The notes beneath the pieces were generated by a model. It saw only the letters and a list, made by a program, of their open reading frames with translations. It had not been told where the DNA came from and ran no database searches. A stretch of DNA of 60,000 nucleotides from Bugula neritina (lineage: Eukaryota > Bryozoa > Gymnolaemata > Cheilostomatida > Bugulidae), in assembly GCA_964035545.1 (NCBI GenBank), contig OZ037772.1, forward strand, positions 1,331,001-1,391,000, in the 5' to 3' direction. How positions within the stretch are numbered: position 1 is the stretch's first letter; each line of letters begins with the position of its first letter. Positions 22,967-34,741 of the stretch are shown in pieces. A program made the translations under genes and the position numbers.

Positions 22967-23393
22967 CACGGGCTTTCCATGTATCGATCTCAGATCGATC
23001 TAAGAAATGTGCTCAGAGCGTCAGATAGATCTCACGGAGTTACCTCCTCTTATGTGAAAGATACTTTAACAGTATAATTTGCTCACCAATCTGACTGATT
23101 AAAGCTACTGCTGTCAAAAACAAGATTGTTGCAGTCTAAATTTAATGCCAGCTATAAACTATACTATAATTTTATATAATCGAGTTTTCTTAATCATCGT
23201 ACTGAAAGTCAAAGTTTGGCATCTGAAAATATGACTATCATAATTAATAGGTAATTTGCTGAGTAATTATCAATAACTTATCAGTTTTATTAGCAGACAG
23301 CATTTTAGCGAACATTTATTTTTCTACTTCTCAGATCATCTTTCGTCTTTCCATGGTCTTATTGCCTTGAGATCGATCCATGGAAAGCCGGTG
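22967..23393. mobile_element. GATC-rich MITE, shortened inverted member
   Basis: Starts cacgggctttccatgtatcg and ends ccatggaaagccggtg; its interior is the reverse complement of members 1 and 3. Part of the interior (gttacctcctctta...) recurs at 51968. Confidence 0.76.
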
Positions 23394-23460
23394 TATGTAC
23401 AAGATGAAGAGGTAAAAAGGTCACCAGACTATGTACAAAATATAAAGGTCAAGAGGCTAT

Positions 23461-23535
23461 CACCGGCTTTCCATGTACCGATCTCAGATCGATCTCAGCG
23501 AGATCGATCTGAGATCGGTACATGGAAAGCCCGTG
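23461..23535. mobile_element. 75-bp palindrome of the GATC-rich family
   Basis: caccggctttccatgtaccg, then gatctcagatcgatctcag and the mirror image. Essentially termini only, without interior. Confidence 0.82.
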
Positions 23536-23594
23536 AATGTAAAATATACAGATGTCAAGAGGTCACTGAGCTATGATGAACAATGTACAATATA

Positions 23595-24461
23595 CACCGG
23601 CTTTCCATGGACCGATCTCAGATCGATCTCACCGAGATCGATCCATGGAAAAACGCCAAAGATCTGAGCTGGTCGGTCTGTGGAGCTCGAACTCAGATCG
23701 ATCTCATGTTAATAAGACCATGGAAAGACGCCAGATCGATTTGAGAAGTAGAAAAAGACTGCGCGCTACAATGTTGTCTGCTAATAAAAATGATAACTTG
23801 TTGATAATTACTAAGCAAATTATTAAATAATTATGATAGCCACTTTTTCAGATGCCAGAACTTTGACTTTCAGTACAATGATTAAAAAAACTCATTTATA
23901 TGCAGTAGAAGGTAAAAAAAAATTGGAGAATTTAAATTGAATTTAAATGACTATTAAAACTTAGATTCATTAGCTATTTTCTTTGTAATTTTAAGCCTAA
24001 CAGTCGTGTAAGTTTATTAATAATCTGCAAGACAGCCATTAATTTTATATAAGCTGTCAAGCTAAAAAATTAAAATTAATTATTTCAAATTGGTCAAATT
24101 ACCATACACTGAAAGCTTTGCTGCGTATAGTTTAGAGCTGGGAATAAATTTTAGACTACGACTATCTTGTTTTCAACAGTAGTGGCTTTAATCACTCAAA
24201 TAGGTAAACAAATTATACTTTTAAAGTATCCTTCACTTAAGAGGAGGCAACTTCGCTAGATCGATCTGACACTCTCATGGAAAAACGATCGATCTGAGCA
24301 CATTTCTCAGATCGATCTCAGCGAGATCGATCTGAGATCGGTACATGGCAAGCCCGTGATTATCACAGGCTTTCCATGGACGACTGAGATCGATCTTTGA
24401 TGTCTTTTCATGGAGCGATCTCACCAATATAGATCTGAGATCGATCCATGGAAAGCCAGTG
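23595..24461. mobile_element. GATC-rich MITE, full member 2 plus adjoining small palindrome
   Basis: The main element is 23595-24359, with the same termini and interior as 21718-22495. Directly next, 24364-24461 is a second short palindrome of the same family (cacaggctttccatgg ... ccatggaaagccagtg). Confidence 0.76.
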
Positions 24462-24609
24462 AAAGGGTCACACCCACTCCAGAAATGGCCACATTAAAGG
24501 GAATTTATAGTTTATCAACATAAACATAGTCTGTGGTGAATATTAGGTCTGTGCTAAACCCACTTGCTTTCTGTAAATAACACAAGACAAGATGAAGAAT
24601 GAGTCATAC

Positions 24610-24771
24610 CTCAGCCTTAGGTTGCCTCTGGATCTGCACAAAGTAGGCAGGTATTCTGTGCCCCCACCATAGCTGTCTGGAGATACACCAGTCCCTGGAG
24701 TTCCTCAGCCATTTGTACCAAGTGACTGTGTGATAGTCTGGTATGATCTTTAGCTTGCCTGATTCTACTAC
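24610..24771 (-). pseudogene. ValRS exon ([17 protein letters not shown])
   Basis: 54 intact codons: [20 protein letters not shown], then [28 protein letters not shown]. This is the strongly conserved motif behind the editing insertion in ValRS/IleRS/LeuRS. GCAG acceptor, GTATGA donor. Confidence 0.92.
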
Positions 24772-24779
24772 CTGCAGTA

Positions 24780-25291
24780 TACATACTATGCTATAGATAT
24801 ACTATGCTATAGATATACTATGCTATAGATATACTATACTATAGATATACTATGCTATAGATATACTATACTATAGATATACTATGCTATAGATATACTA
24901 TGCTATAGATATACTATACTATAGATATACTATGCTATAGATATACTATGCTATAGATATACTATGCTATAGATATACTATGCTATAGATATACTATGCT
25001 ATAGATATACTATACTATAGATATACTATGCTATAGATATACTATGCTATAGTCATACTATGCTATAGATATACTATACTATAGATATACTATGCTATAG
25101 ATATACTATGCTATAGATATACTATGCTATAGATATACTATACTATAGATATACTATGCTATAGATATACTATGCTATAGATATACTATGCTATAGATAT
25201 ATTATGCTATAGATATACTATACTATAGATATACTATGCTATAGATATACTATGCTATAGATATACTATGCTATAGATATACTATACAATA

Positions 25292-25350
<59 letters not shown>
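24780..25350. repeat. 16-bp satellite followed by (TA)n
   Basis: About 32 copies of actatgctatagatat (24780-25287), then a TA dinucleotide run to about 25350. Lies in the intron next to the WCISRQ exon acceptor. Confidence 0.92.
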
Positions 25351-25352
<2 letters not shown>

Positions 25353-25446
25353 TATACAGTACTAATATATATACTATACACAGTACTAATATATATACTA
25401 ATATACTAATATATTATATACTATACATAATATATAATACAAGTAC

Positions 25447-25528
25447 CTCTACAGCCTTGGCTGCCATATCTTCACACGCCACATACCAATGTGGTTTGGG
25501 TATCCGCTCAATGATATCTTTAGATCGA
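25447..25528 (-). pseudogene. ValRS exon 12 (RSKD...WYV)
   Basis: Reads [20 protein letters not shown] then MAAKAVE. Matches the RSKDVVEP..PQWYV landmark. Donor GTACTT. Confidence 0.84.
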
Positions 25529-25691
25529 CTATAACACAAGAGACCACGGTGTGGAGGTCATTGTTAACAGACAGACTCACATAGTAACAGTTCAACTCAA
25601 CAGCATTGTAAAATATAGTGGATATGTTAATGGAGCTATTCTTTAGGAGAACAAGAGAGGGCAACTTCTATTTCATTGAGATCTGTAACTA

Positions 25692-25872
25692 TGAGTCATT
25701 TTACTTGATTTAGCACACAGAGCCATATACCTCTAGCTTTTAGCTATTGTTCACAGTTGAGCTGCTAATTCAACATTTTAATGTAAGAAACTATACACAT
25801 TAGCAGCTAAACTGTGAAAATAGCTAAGAACCAGAGATATATGGTGTGTACTAAACTAAGTAAAATGACTCA
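25692..25872. mobile_element. Foldback MITE (gtcattttactt family), short member
   Basis: Termini tgagtcattttactt and aagtaaaatgactca. Arms of about 75 bases pair with few mismatches. Its termini match the longer element at 19441. Confidence 0.75.
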
Positions 25873-26005
25873 CAAGTAAACATGACTAGAAAAAGTTCAG
25901 GATCTAACTGGACGTGTATGAAGAAAATGTAATGGAACTTGTAGAAATCTAACAAGTTGGGATAAGATTGTAGAGAGAAGACGACTCTCCTACATACAGG
26001 AACTA

Positions 26006-26070
26006 CCATAGGGTTGTCTTCCTTTCCTTTGTATAGCCCCAAGTCTTCCAACCTTCTCACACATGTCACC
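26006..26070 (-). pseudogene. ValRS exon 11 (partial; donor probably lost)
   Basis: Reads CVRRLEDLGLYKGKEDNPMV VPVC. The 5' boundary is uncertain because of repeated caggtga words. Joining to the next exon (RSKD) would need a donor after TGTAG, where the sequence is GAGAGT instead of a GT-type donor. The preceding exon, with the editing-site PAHD motif, is missing. A GTATGT slightly upstream is an alternative donor but breaks frame. Confidence 0.72.
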
Positions 26071-26374
26071 TGCTCACACCTGTCACCTGTACACAAATGG
26101 TATTAAACCACTAAGACTTATGTAGATCAATATTTTCTTGCTATTAAGTTGACTAATTGTGAAACAGCCAAAATAGGAAAATAAGACCTTGTAGTGCAGT
26201 GAGCAAGGCAAGTTCAAGCCATACAACTTTAACATGTTGCATTACAGAAGAAAGACCTGCTTCATTTTGGTAAATAACTATAGGTAATATTGGGAGTTAC
26301 GCCACTTATGAGTAACAACATGGAGTTGTGTTTCTTTTCATAAACGCAAAAAGGTAAAAATTACTTGTTTCTTC

Positions 26375-26509
26375 GAGGTAGCACAACTCCTAATTGTGTG
26401 ACATATTTCTAAGTTGATATGGTTTTTCCTTGCATTATATATTATATAATGCAAGGAAAAACCATATCAAATTAGAAATATGTCGCACAATTAGGAGTTG
26501 TGCCACCTC
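26375..26509. mobile_element. Near-perfect hairpin MITE
   Basis: Two arms of about 65 bases (gaggtagcacaactcctaat...) are inverted copies with only a few differences, meeting at a short TATA centre. Would fold into a long hairpin RNA. Confidence 0.85.
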
Positions 26510-26704
26510 TTTGTCAAAAACACGGAATACTAGATTCACACACCAAACAGTACTCGTTGCTATATGAATAGACTCCAATTTAGTTCTCCCTCCGTATCTC
26601 AGTAAGCTGAGGGACCTGACACCTCAATTCATGACTCAGTAGAATTCTTACCATAGCAGAATACCATATTTAACTCACGGATCTGTTAAATTATTTTGTT
26701 CCTA

Positions 26705-28486
26705 CACACAAAAGGCTATGAATATACAGGACAACGGGCTATGAATATACAGGACAACAGGCTATGAATATACAGGACAACAGGCTATGAATATACAGGA
26801 CAACAGGCTATGAATATACAGGACAACGGGCTATGACTATACAGGACAACAGGCTATGAATATACAGGATAACAGGCTATGAATATACAGGACAACAGGC
26901 TATGAATATACAGGACAACAGGCTATAAATATACAGGACAACAGGCTATGAATATACAGGACAACGGGCTATGACTATACAGGACAACGGGCTATGAACA
27001 TACAGGACAATAGGCTATGAATATACAGGACAACAGGCTATGAATATACAGGACAACAGGCTATGAATATACAGGATAACAGGCTATGAATATACAGGAC
27101 AATAGGCTATGAATATACAGGACAACAGGCTATGAATATACAGGACAACAGGCTATGTATATACAGGATAACAGGCTATGATTATACAGGACAACAGGCT
27201 ATGAATATACAGGACAACAGGCTATGAATATACAGGACAACAGGCTATGAATATACAGGACAATAGGCTATGAATATACAGGACAACAGGCTATGAATAT
27301 ACAGGACAACAGGCTATGAATATACAGGACAACAGACTATGAATATAGAGGACAACAGGCTATGAATATACAGGACAACAGGCTATGAATATACAGGACA
27401 ACGGGCTATGACTATACAGGACAACAGGCTATGAATATACAGGATAACAGGCTATGAATATACAGGACAACAGGCTATGAATATACAGGACAACAGGCTA
27501 TGAATATACAGGACAACAGGCTATAAATATACAGGACAACAGGCTATGAATATACAGGACAATAGGCTATGAATATACAGGACAACAGGCTATGAATATA
27601 CAGGACAACAGGCTATGAATATACAGGATAACAGGCTATGAATATACAGGACAATAGGCTATGAATATACAGGACAACAGGCTAGGAATATACAGGACAA
27701 CAGGCTATGAATATACAGGACAACAGGCTATGAATATACAGGACAACAGGCTATGAATATACAGGACAACAGGCTATGAATATAGAGGACAATAGGCTAT
27801 GAATATACAGGACAACAGGCTATGAATATACAGGACAACAGGCTATGAATATACAGGATAACAGGCTATGATTATACAGGACAACAGGCTATGAATATAC
27901 AGGACAACAGGCTATAAATATACAGGACAACAGGCTATGAATATACAGGACAACGGGCTATGACTATACAGGACAACGGGCTATGAATATACAGGACAAT
28001 AGGCTATGAATATACAGGACAACAGGCTATGAATATACAGGACAACAGGCTATGAATATACAGGATAACAGGCTATGAATATACAGGACAATAGGCTATG
28101 AATATACAGGACAACAGGCTATGAATATACAGGACAACAGGCTATGAATATACAGGATAACAGGCTATGATTATACAGGACAACAGGCTATGAATATACA
28201 GGACAACAGGCTATGAATATACAGGACAACAGGCTATGAATATACAGGACAATAGGCTATGAATATATAGGACAACAGGCTATGAATATACAGGACAACA
28301 GGCTATGAATATACAGGACAATAGGCTATGAATATACAGGACAACAGGCTAGGAATATACAGGACAACAGGCTATGAATATACAGGACAACAGGCTATGA
28401 ATATACAGGACAACAGACTATGAATATAGAGGACAACAGGCTATGAATATACAGGACAACAGGCTATGAATATACAGGACAACAGA
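26705..28486. repeat. 23-bp minisatellite in ValRS intron
   Basis: About 77 copies of aggctatgaatatacaggac-aac. Variant units (tagaggac, ctaggaata, gactatac...acggg) recur in the same order, showing amplification of larger blocks. The array touches the donor of the 28491 exon and may have replaced the missing editing-domain exon. Confidence 0.95.
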
Positions 28487-28490
28487 GCAC

Positions 28491-28625
28491 CTGTTCCAAA
28501 CTCCATCTCCACAAAGTGGTCAGCCACAATAGGTATTCTCCTGTCAGCAAAAGGATGTCTCACAAATTTCCCGTGTAAGTGTTCGTATCGGCCGTCTTCA
28601 GGGTGGACAGCCACGGCAGTGTCAC
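28491..28625 (-). pseudogene. ValRS exon 9: editing domain
   Basis: Reads [20 protein letters not shown], then [20 protein letters not shown] and MEFGT. The donor GTGCTC lies directly at the edge of the 23-bp minisatellite. The following exon (KITPAHD-type) was not found. Confidence 0.87.
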
Positions 28626-28767
28626 CTACAATAGTTACCAGACTTTATAGTCTCTCACAGTATTGAGTATTGATATACAATTATATATTTACTGAGTGTT
28701 TACCAGATCTAACTTAACAGTCACTATACTCAGAGTACACAACTCCCAGTAAGTTAGTATCAAGCTA

Positions 28768-29010
28768 ATTAACCACTAACCCCCTATTCACGCTTACCGT
28801 ATCGTACGCCGTAACAGCAAATATCAGCCATTTTTACAAATGTCTGAGCTTCCTGTACGGTGTTGCAGTACGGTAGGATCAAGCACTGCTTGATTCAAAT
28901 AAGTTGCGGCGGACTCCTATTGGACAGAAAAACTTTTGCGTTAATTCATTGGATATAAATGTCTAATGTAGCGTCATAGATCGTACCTAATAGCGGACTT
29001 TGAAAACTTC
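28768..29010. mobile_element. MITE fragment (cgtacgc family)
   Basis: cccctattcacgcttaccgt ... cgtacgccgtaacagcaaat ... gatcaagcactgcttga recurs at 57843-57940 with the same word order. Lies in a ValRS intron. Confidence 0.6.
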
Positions 29011-29205
29011 AACCCGCACCTTAAACCAAAATGGAATAATAAAATTAAAGAACTTAGGCTATCTCAAGTTCTCCACTACTGCTCCTAAGTGAGAAAGTGA
29101 GAATAGTTAGAGAGATCTACTGGAGTTACTTCAATTGGCAGCAAGAGTCAGCCATTATTACGTTGCTAAGCAACAAAGCTATTAGTGACATTGATGTCTA
29201 CTAAC

Positions 29206-29359
29206 CCAACATAGTTTCTAATTTAGTTGTGGCCACAATGATCTCTTCGTCAGAGTCTTCCACTTTATATGCAAAGGAAAGGAGGACTCCGAACTCCACC
29301 TTCTCCTTGTAGCCCGGCACAGAGAGCATAGTCCTTCCTGTCAACTCTACTTTGTCTAC
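29206..29359 (-). pseudogene. ValRS exon 8: editing domain
   Basis: Reads [20 protein letters not shown], then [15 protein letters not shown] and [14 protein letters not shown]. The ATTxxETM motif belongs to the CP1 editing domain that clears mischarged threonine. Donor GTTAGT. Confidence 0.85.
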
Positions 29360-29663
29360 CTGCAATCAGTGATACAACTCTCTCAGACTATACAGGTCAA
29401 AGGTTAAACTGTAGTGTGTGCTTCTGAGTCACTGCGTTCTCATTCTTTTCTATTAGTTCATATAATGTATATGAATGCTCGTACGAATGAATATGTGGCT
29501 GTGGTCTCATTGATGTATTCATACGAAGATAGTCATAATGTAATATATCAGGTCGCGTCTGAATACTACTATTAGGTTAGTTACCACCAACACACAAGTC
29601 TCGCAGTGAATAACCAGTTGACGTGCACACAGTCGGGAGTCAGACTGATACTGTACAATATAC

Positions 29664-29775
29664 CTCAATATCAGAGATGGCAGAGTTGAGAGTACAGGAC
29701 CAGTCGGTTAGCTCTGTAGATCACACCTTTCTCGTGCATTCTGATAAACGCTTCGTTCACCGCTTTCAAAGATTT
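29664..29775 (-). pseudogene. ValRS exon 7 with an 8-base deletion
   Basis: Reads KSLKAVNEAFIRMHEKGVIY RANRLV and then shifts frame. The end of the exon in another frame reads TLNSAISDIE. An 8-base loss at a short direct repeat (actggtc) would explain it. Confidence 0.83.
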
Positions 29776-29946
29776 CTAATAAACAAGTATATATGAGTCA
29801 TGTGACAAGTGTGAGCTAATTGGAGACCAGGCCTCATGATTAACCAATCATAGAGAGGATAACACACTGAGTCAGTAAATAGTCGACACGACATATAGAC
29901 TCCACTACTCAAACATAATATATGTATAGAGAGGATAACTCCTCAC

Positions 29947-30028
29947 CTCATCCATAGTGAACGTAGTTCTGTCCCAGTCATAAGACCCGCCCACTTTCCT
30001 CAACTAATGGTAGATTCTGTCTCCTTTT
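29947..30028 (-). pseudogene. ValRS exon 6 with in-frame TAG
   Basis: Reads QKGDRIYH-stop-LRKVGGSYDWDRTTFTMDE. TAG at 30006-30004 stands where the family has Gln (CAG). Splice sites are intact. Confidence 0.85.
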
Positions 30029-30359
30029 CTATAGAAATTATATAATAACACTGACCAATCATTGTGCAGCAAAACTTAGTTATATTAGCAACTTAAATAA
30101 TGAGACCAATGATAGAGTGTGATGAAGTAAACCTATATTTAACTTTTTGTATATTCAATTATATATAAGAATTTTATCATATTATCATATATATTATATA
30201 TTATCTTATATCAAACTGTAGCAACTGCACACCAATAAGATAAAATAAGAACTCAAACCCGAATACTAAGTCGCTATGAAATGCATTTTCAAAATAAAAT
30301 ATTCCCTTACTGGTTCTTCCAGTCCCACACTCGTCTCACAAACTCATCTCGTCCCAAAT

Positions 30360-33216
30360 AGAGGGGTTTCAGACATCCCTCCAGAGGAATTTGTATTTTA
30401 AAGTTGTCTCCCCCTACAGGTATTAGGAGCAGTCTCAATGATATATAGAAGGCCCATAAAATAAGTAGAGATGTATGGTTTGAGTGAAAACTACTACTAG
30501 TATAAGTTTCATTTTTTCTGAGATTAATATTTTGGCATAGGTACACATATGAGCAGTTTCAGAAATTTTTTAAAAAATTTTGTTAATGATAAATGGCACA
30601 AAAAGAAAACTTCAAAGCATATTTGTGGTTTTGGTTATTGAGCAAATCTGAAGCTGGCAGCTGTCATTATTATTTGCTTTGCTGACTGTAACCAGTCTGG
30701 TTAGAGCTGCTAACCTTTCAACTCTTAGAACAATAATAACATGCTCGTACACTATATAGCTGCACTAGTGGGCTCTGTCTTACTGAACTCCAAATGCTCC
30801 AAATTATGGGTTGGAACACATGCCTGTACGTTTATGAAGGCACTGGCTCATTTGTATTAACATGTTCACGTACTTACACACCTATACTATGAAAATAACT
30901 AAGCCACCCTACTATCTAATATTTCTATATATCAAAAAAATTATTATAAATATAAAGATATGTATTAAAATAGATAGATTAAATTTGTAATTTCAAACAA
31001 CATCTTATCTAAAAATGCCAAACACTGTATAACTACATATATTTTTTAAAAGCATTTGTTTACATGGCATGCCTGCAAGTCAATGAAAATATTTAGAGAA
31101 CAGTAAAAAGAAGCATATAAATTTCAGAATAGTTTCTTCTTTTCTGAGATGAATATTTTGGAAATGTCCCACCATTCAACATTTAAATTAAGTCTGTAAA
31201 AAAATTTCACAGTGTATTTTCAATGAATAATTATTCTTGCAAGCTGGTTTGTGTTTGTTCTGGCATGCCATTTTACAGTGGTCTAGTTAATTAGGTCAAA
31301 GTTCATTGAGGTGGAATTGTTTTATTAACCTCCTTGTGTTGATAAAATACTATCATTGGATTTAGAGCTCCTCTATGCAACTTCGCAGTCTGATTAAATA
31401 TCTGCGATACCTGCCTATTAGACAATCCAAACCTAAAAAATAATATACTAAATCTTTGTATTACATGTATGGATGAAAAATAATGCAACAAATTGGCTAA
31501 AGCATGTTCAAGTAATGTGAAAAACTCGAAATATAAATGAGTCAAACTAGAGCTAGTGTGGTGTTTTTGGCCGATTTATATGTGTTGTTTAATCAGCTTA
31601 TTATGTAGTGATGTAATCCTATATAATGTAATTTAAGTTAGACAGCTAAAGTTGGACAGTTCTCATCGTGCACTTTCTTGAATAAGCAGTTATGTAATAT
31701 AGAGAGACAGCTACTCAACAGAGAGCTTCAAGCAAACAAAATTCTTGCAACGAGGTTGATTGAATACAAAACAGCTGCTGTTATTCTTATAGCAGCATGC
31801 ATTGTATAAGAGATAGCCTGATGGTTCACATAGTTTACATACAGTGACATACCACTGAAAATTATTAGAAACCACAGAAAAGATATAAAGGAGAGAATGC
31901 TGGCACAAAGGAAGTATAGCGATGCGGTCAAATATATGGCTGAAAACTGACCTAGAGTCAAATAAGTACAAAATGTACATAATATAGCTAAATCAGTAAA
32001 GCCAAATGATTTGATATAAAAAGTATTATCTGGGAATTTAGTGAAACTTAGTAGCATTATTTAGAACTCCACCTTTGAGCAAGATCCGTATGGAGTAAAG
32101 CCAATCTTAATTTTATTAGTGTCATAAGAATGCAGTCATTATGACATAGTTCGTTCTTTCTATATTTTACAGCTGGTACTAAATGTACATTTCAACTTTT
32201 TTTTGAAAGCAAAATAAGTTGCTTTGGCTGAAAAGTGCTTTTTTATGATGATTTTTTTTCTGCAATGCAGCAGTATACAATTTACAATGCTCCAAAGACA
32301 TTTCTTTATTAGGAATGTTGGTATACAAACAGCTTGCAAGAATAGTTATTTATTGAAAATACACTGTGAAATTTTTTTACAGACTTAATTTAAATGTTGA
32401 ATGGTGGGACATTTCCAAAATATTCATCTCAGAAAAGAAGAAACTATTCTGAAATTTATATGCTTCTTTTTACTGTTCTCTAAATACTTTCATTGACTTG
32501 CAGGCATGCCATGTAAACAAATGCTTTTAAAAAATATATATAGTTATACAGTGTTTGGCATTTTTAGATAAGATGTTGTTTGAAATTACAAATTTAATCT
32601 ATCTATTTTAATACATATCTTTATATTTATAATAATTTTTTTGATATATAGAAATATTAGATAGTAGGGTGGCTTAGTTATTTTCATAGTATAGGTGTGT
32701 AAGTACGTGAACATGTTAATACAAATGAGCCAGTGCCTTCATAAACGTACAGGCATGTGTTCCAACCCATAATTTGGAGCATTTGGAGTTCAGTAAGACA
32801 GAGCCCACTAGTGCAGCTATATAGTGTACGAGCATGTTATTATTGTTCTAAGAGTTGAAAGGTTAGCAGCTCTAACCAGACTGGTTACAGTCAGCAAAGC
32901 AAATAATAATGACAGCTGCCAGCTTCAGATTTGCTCAATAACCAAAACCATAAATATGCTTTGAAGTTTTCTTTTTGTGCCATTTATCATTAACAAAATT
33001 TTTTAAAAAATTTCTGAAACTGCTCATATGTGTACCTATGCCAAAATATTAATCTCAGAAAAAATGAAACTTATACTAGTAGTAGTTTTCACTCAAACCA
33101 TACATCTCTACTTATTTTATGGGCCTTCTATATATCATTGAGACTGCTCCTAATACCTGTAGGGGGAGACAACTTTAAAATACAAATTCCTCTGGAGGGA
33201 TGTCTGAAACCCCTCT
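30360..33216. mobile_element. 2.86-kb inverted-repeat DNA transposon in a ValRS exon
   Basis: The termini agaggggtttcagacatccc and the exact inverse are followed by arms of about 887 bases (30360-31246 and 32329-33216) that are almost identical in reverse orientation. The centre of about 1.1 kb is unique. The interrupted exon becomes continuous only if a 2-bp AT is counted as target-site duplication. A minus-strand fragment at 31303-31440 (FGLSNRQVSQIFNQTAKLHR...) resembles the part of Harbinger/ISL2EU-type transposases (DDE_Tnp_4) before the first Asp. AT duplications would suit ISL2EU; this assignment is inference. Confidence 0.82.
31303..31440 (-). pseudogene. Possible DDE_Tnp_4-type transposase fragment
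   Basis: About 45 residues with LSNRQVSQIFNQ and a downstream VNKTIPP, the sort of pattern found before the catalytic region of ISL2EU/Harbinger transposases. It has a plausible TTTTAG acceptor in front and stops soon after. No DDE residues are present, so any similarity is weak. Confidence 0.35.
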
Positions 33217-33701
33217 ATTGTGTCGAGTTTTATTCTCTTCTCTAGTGCGTTTTTTCTCGAGGACAACTTGAGTGGCTATCCCTGCGTGGTCCCATTCGGG
33301 TACAAACAGTGTCACCTTCCCATTCATCCGGTGCCTGACAATACAACAGAACTGACACCTGCAGACACCTGACAACACAAGCATATCAGACACCTGTAGA
33401 TATTCTGGAAAGGTGCTGAGAGAAATATCTGTGGTTGAAACAACATCAATATAATAGATGAATGACTTATGCCAACCGATACTTAACACAAATTTTCTCA
33501 GCATTTAAAAAAGAATTAACAGGGGGATGTTCATAGCCTGTCTGTGGAATATCTCAAAGTGAGTTGGCAAGATGCCGAAATGTCATGTAGTCCCCACCAG
33601 AGGAATGGTGTCTACTGTTACATGCTATAAGCTACGTACACCACCAGTTTAGTGACTAGGTAAGTACGGAGTTGTCTCATCTATATGAATGAACATCTCA
33701 C

Positions 33702-33828
33702 CACCGAACTATCGCATCCTCAACCGCCCCCGTGAGGGCATGTCCTAGGTGAAGAGTCCCAGTCACATTAGGGGGAGGGATCATGATGATAAACTTCTCT
33801 TCAGGTGTGAGTTTCAGCACATCTCTAC
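33702..33828 (-). pseudogene. ValRS exon 4: HIGH motif
   Basis: Reads [20 protein letters not shown] then [16 protein letters not shown] is the class I HIGH signature that binds ATP. Acceptor TAACAG, donor GTGAGA; intact. Confidence 0.9.
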
Positions 33829-33979
33829 CTGTTACAAAGCAACCAATCACATCTTTCTCGGTTACAAAGTAAAAAGCAACCAATCACAGTACCTGTTACA
33901 ACAGAGTAACAAATCACACCTCTACGTGTTAGAAGTAACCAATCGCACATTATAGACTTTACTAGGATGAGAAGTGTAC

Positions 33980-34088
33980 CTTTGAGGTTATACTCAGGTT
34001 TTGAAGAATCCTTCCTTCTCCCACCAAGAGTACCAGGCAGCTTCCACATAGGACGGGGAGCAAGAATCAGGCATGGGACACGTCGTGT
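33980..34088 (-). pseudogene. ValRS exon 3
   Basis: Reads [20 protein letters not shown], then [16 protein letters not shown], the conserved start of the ValRS catalytic core. Donor GTACAC. Confidence 0.85.
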
Positions 34089-34117
34089 CTAGAATAACAG
34101 AAAACTATAAAGTATAG

Positions 34118-34245
34118 GGGAGCAGCTGTGGTCTAGGGGTTAGAGCGTTTGTCTAGTGAACATGAAGCCATTGTTTGACAAAGGCCATTGGTGACGTTAG
34201 AAAGAGCATCTAGTCATAATTGCTCCTGTGCCACATCTAAATAAG
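34118..34245 (+). repeat. tRNA-derived SINE in ValRS intron 2
   Basis: A perfect A-box pattern (tggtctagggg) with a degenerate B-box (tgtttgacaaagg) 40 bases later, followed by a body agagcatctagtcataattg ... gtgccacatctaaataag. Confidence 0.62.
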
Positions 34246-34668
34246 TCCTTAGCCTGTTTTAACAAAAATCCCTTTCCACCAGGAGTCTCTCACAAGGTTG
34301 GTGACTATACACTGATATCTAGATTTACTAAGTTTTTCAATTATCACTTTTATGCTGTCAACTTAATTTATTACGTTTTCAAAGGGCATCAAATAGTGAT
34401 TAAGCGAGTTATATTTGAGTATTGCAGAGTGAGCTTCCTTATCAATATGATATCAACAACTTTAAGTAAGACTATAGAGGGGCGGGAAACACTGAACTCC
34501 TTTTAGTAAAGATAGAAACGCAACTTCAGTTTAAACTGCTTACACACATAACTGTGTGTTCACTACCGAGCAGTGTACACTGATAAATCAGTGCTTCAAC
34601 TGAAACTTGGAAATAAAGGAATGAAGAGCTCAATTGAGTATAAAATGTAGAGAATAATTGAACTGAAC

Positions 34669-34741
34669 CTTTCTTATGGCCAACTGGTGTGTCCACGTTA
34701 TACGTTACTACAGCCTTCTCCTCTTTCTCTTTCACTTTTTT
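34669..34741 (-). pseudogene. ValRS exon 2
   Basis: Reads KKVKEKEEKAVVTYNVDTPV then GHKK. The acceptor CTAG follows a T run and the donor is GTTCAG. Phase 0 to 1. Confidence 0.72.

Larger units (their letters stand above)
30311..33334 (-). pseudogene. ValRS exon 5, split by a transposon
   Basis: The first part (33334 down to 33217) reads [38 protein letters not shown]. The second part (30359 down to 30311) reads LGRDEFVRRVWDWKN. Removing the element at 30360-33216 and one AT restores a continuous 165-base exon with correct phases. A transcript through the insert would hit a stop soon after the junction. Confidence 0.88.

Noticed and set aside
26705-28486. CRISPR-like regular repeat
   Set aside because: Units are directly adjacent, with no unique spacers; this is a eukaryotic minisatellite.
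30307-30546. 79-codon minus-strand ORF ending VRRVWDWKNQ
   Set aside because: Only its last part is ValRS exon 5; the beginning is transposon arm.
31711-32057. Hydrophobic membrane-protein-like ORFs on the minus strand
   Set aside because: No start context, no similarity recognised, AT-rich sequence within the unique centre of a transposon; hydrophobicity follows from base composition.
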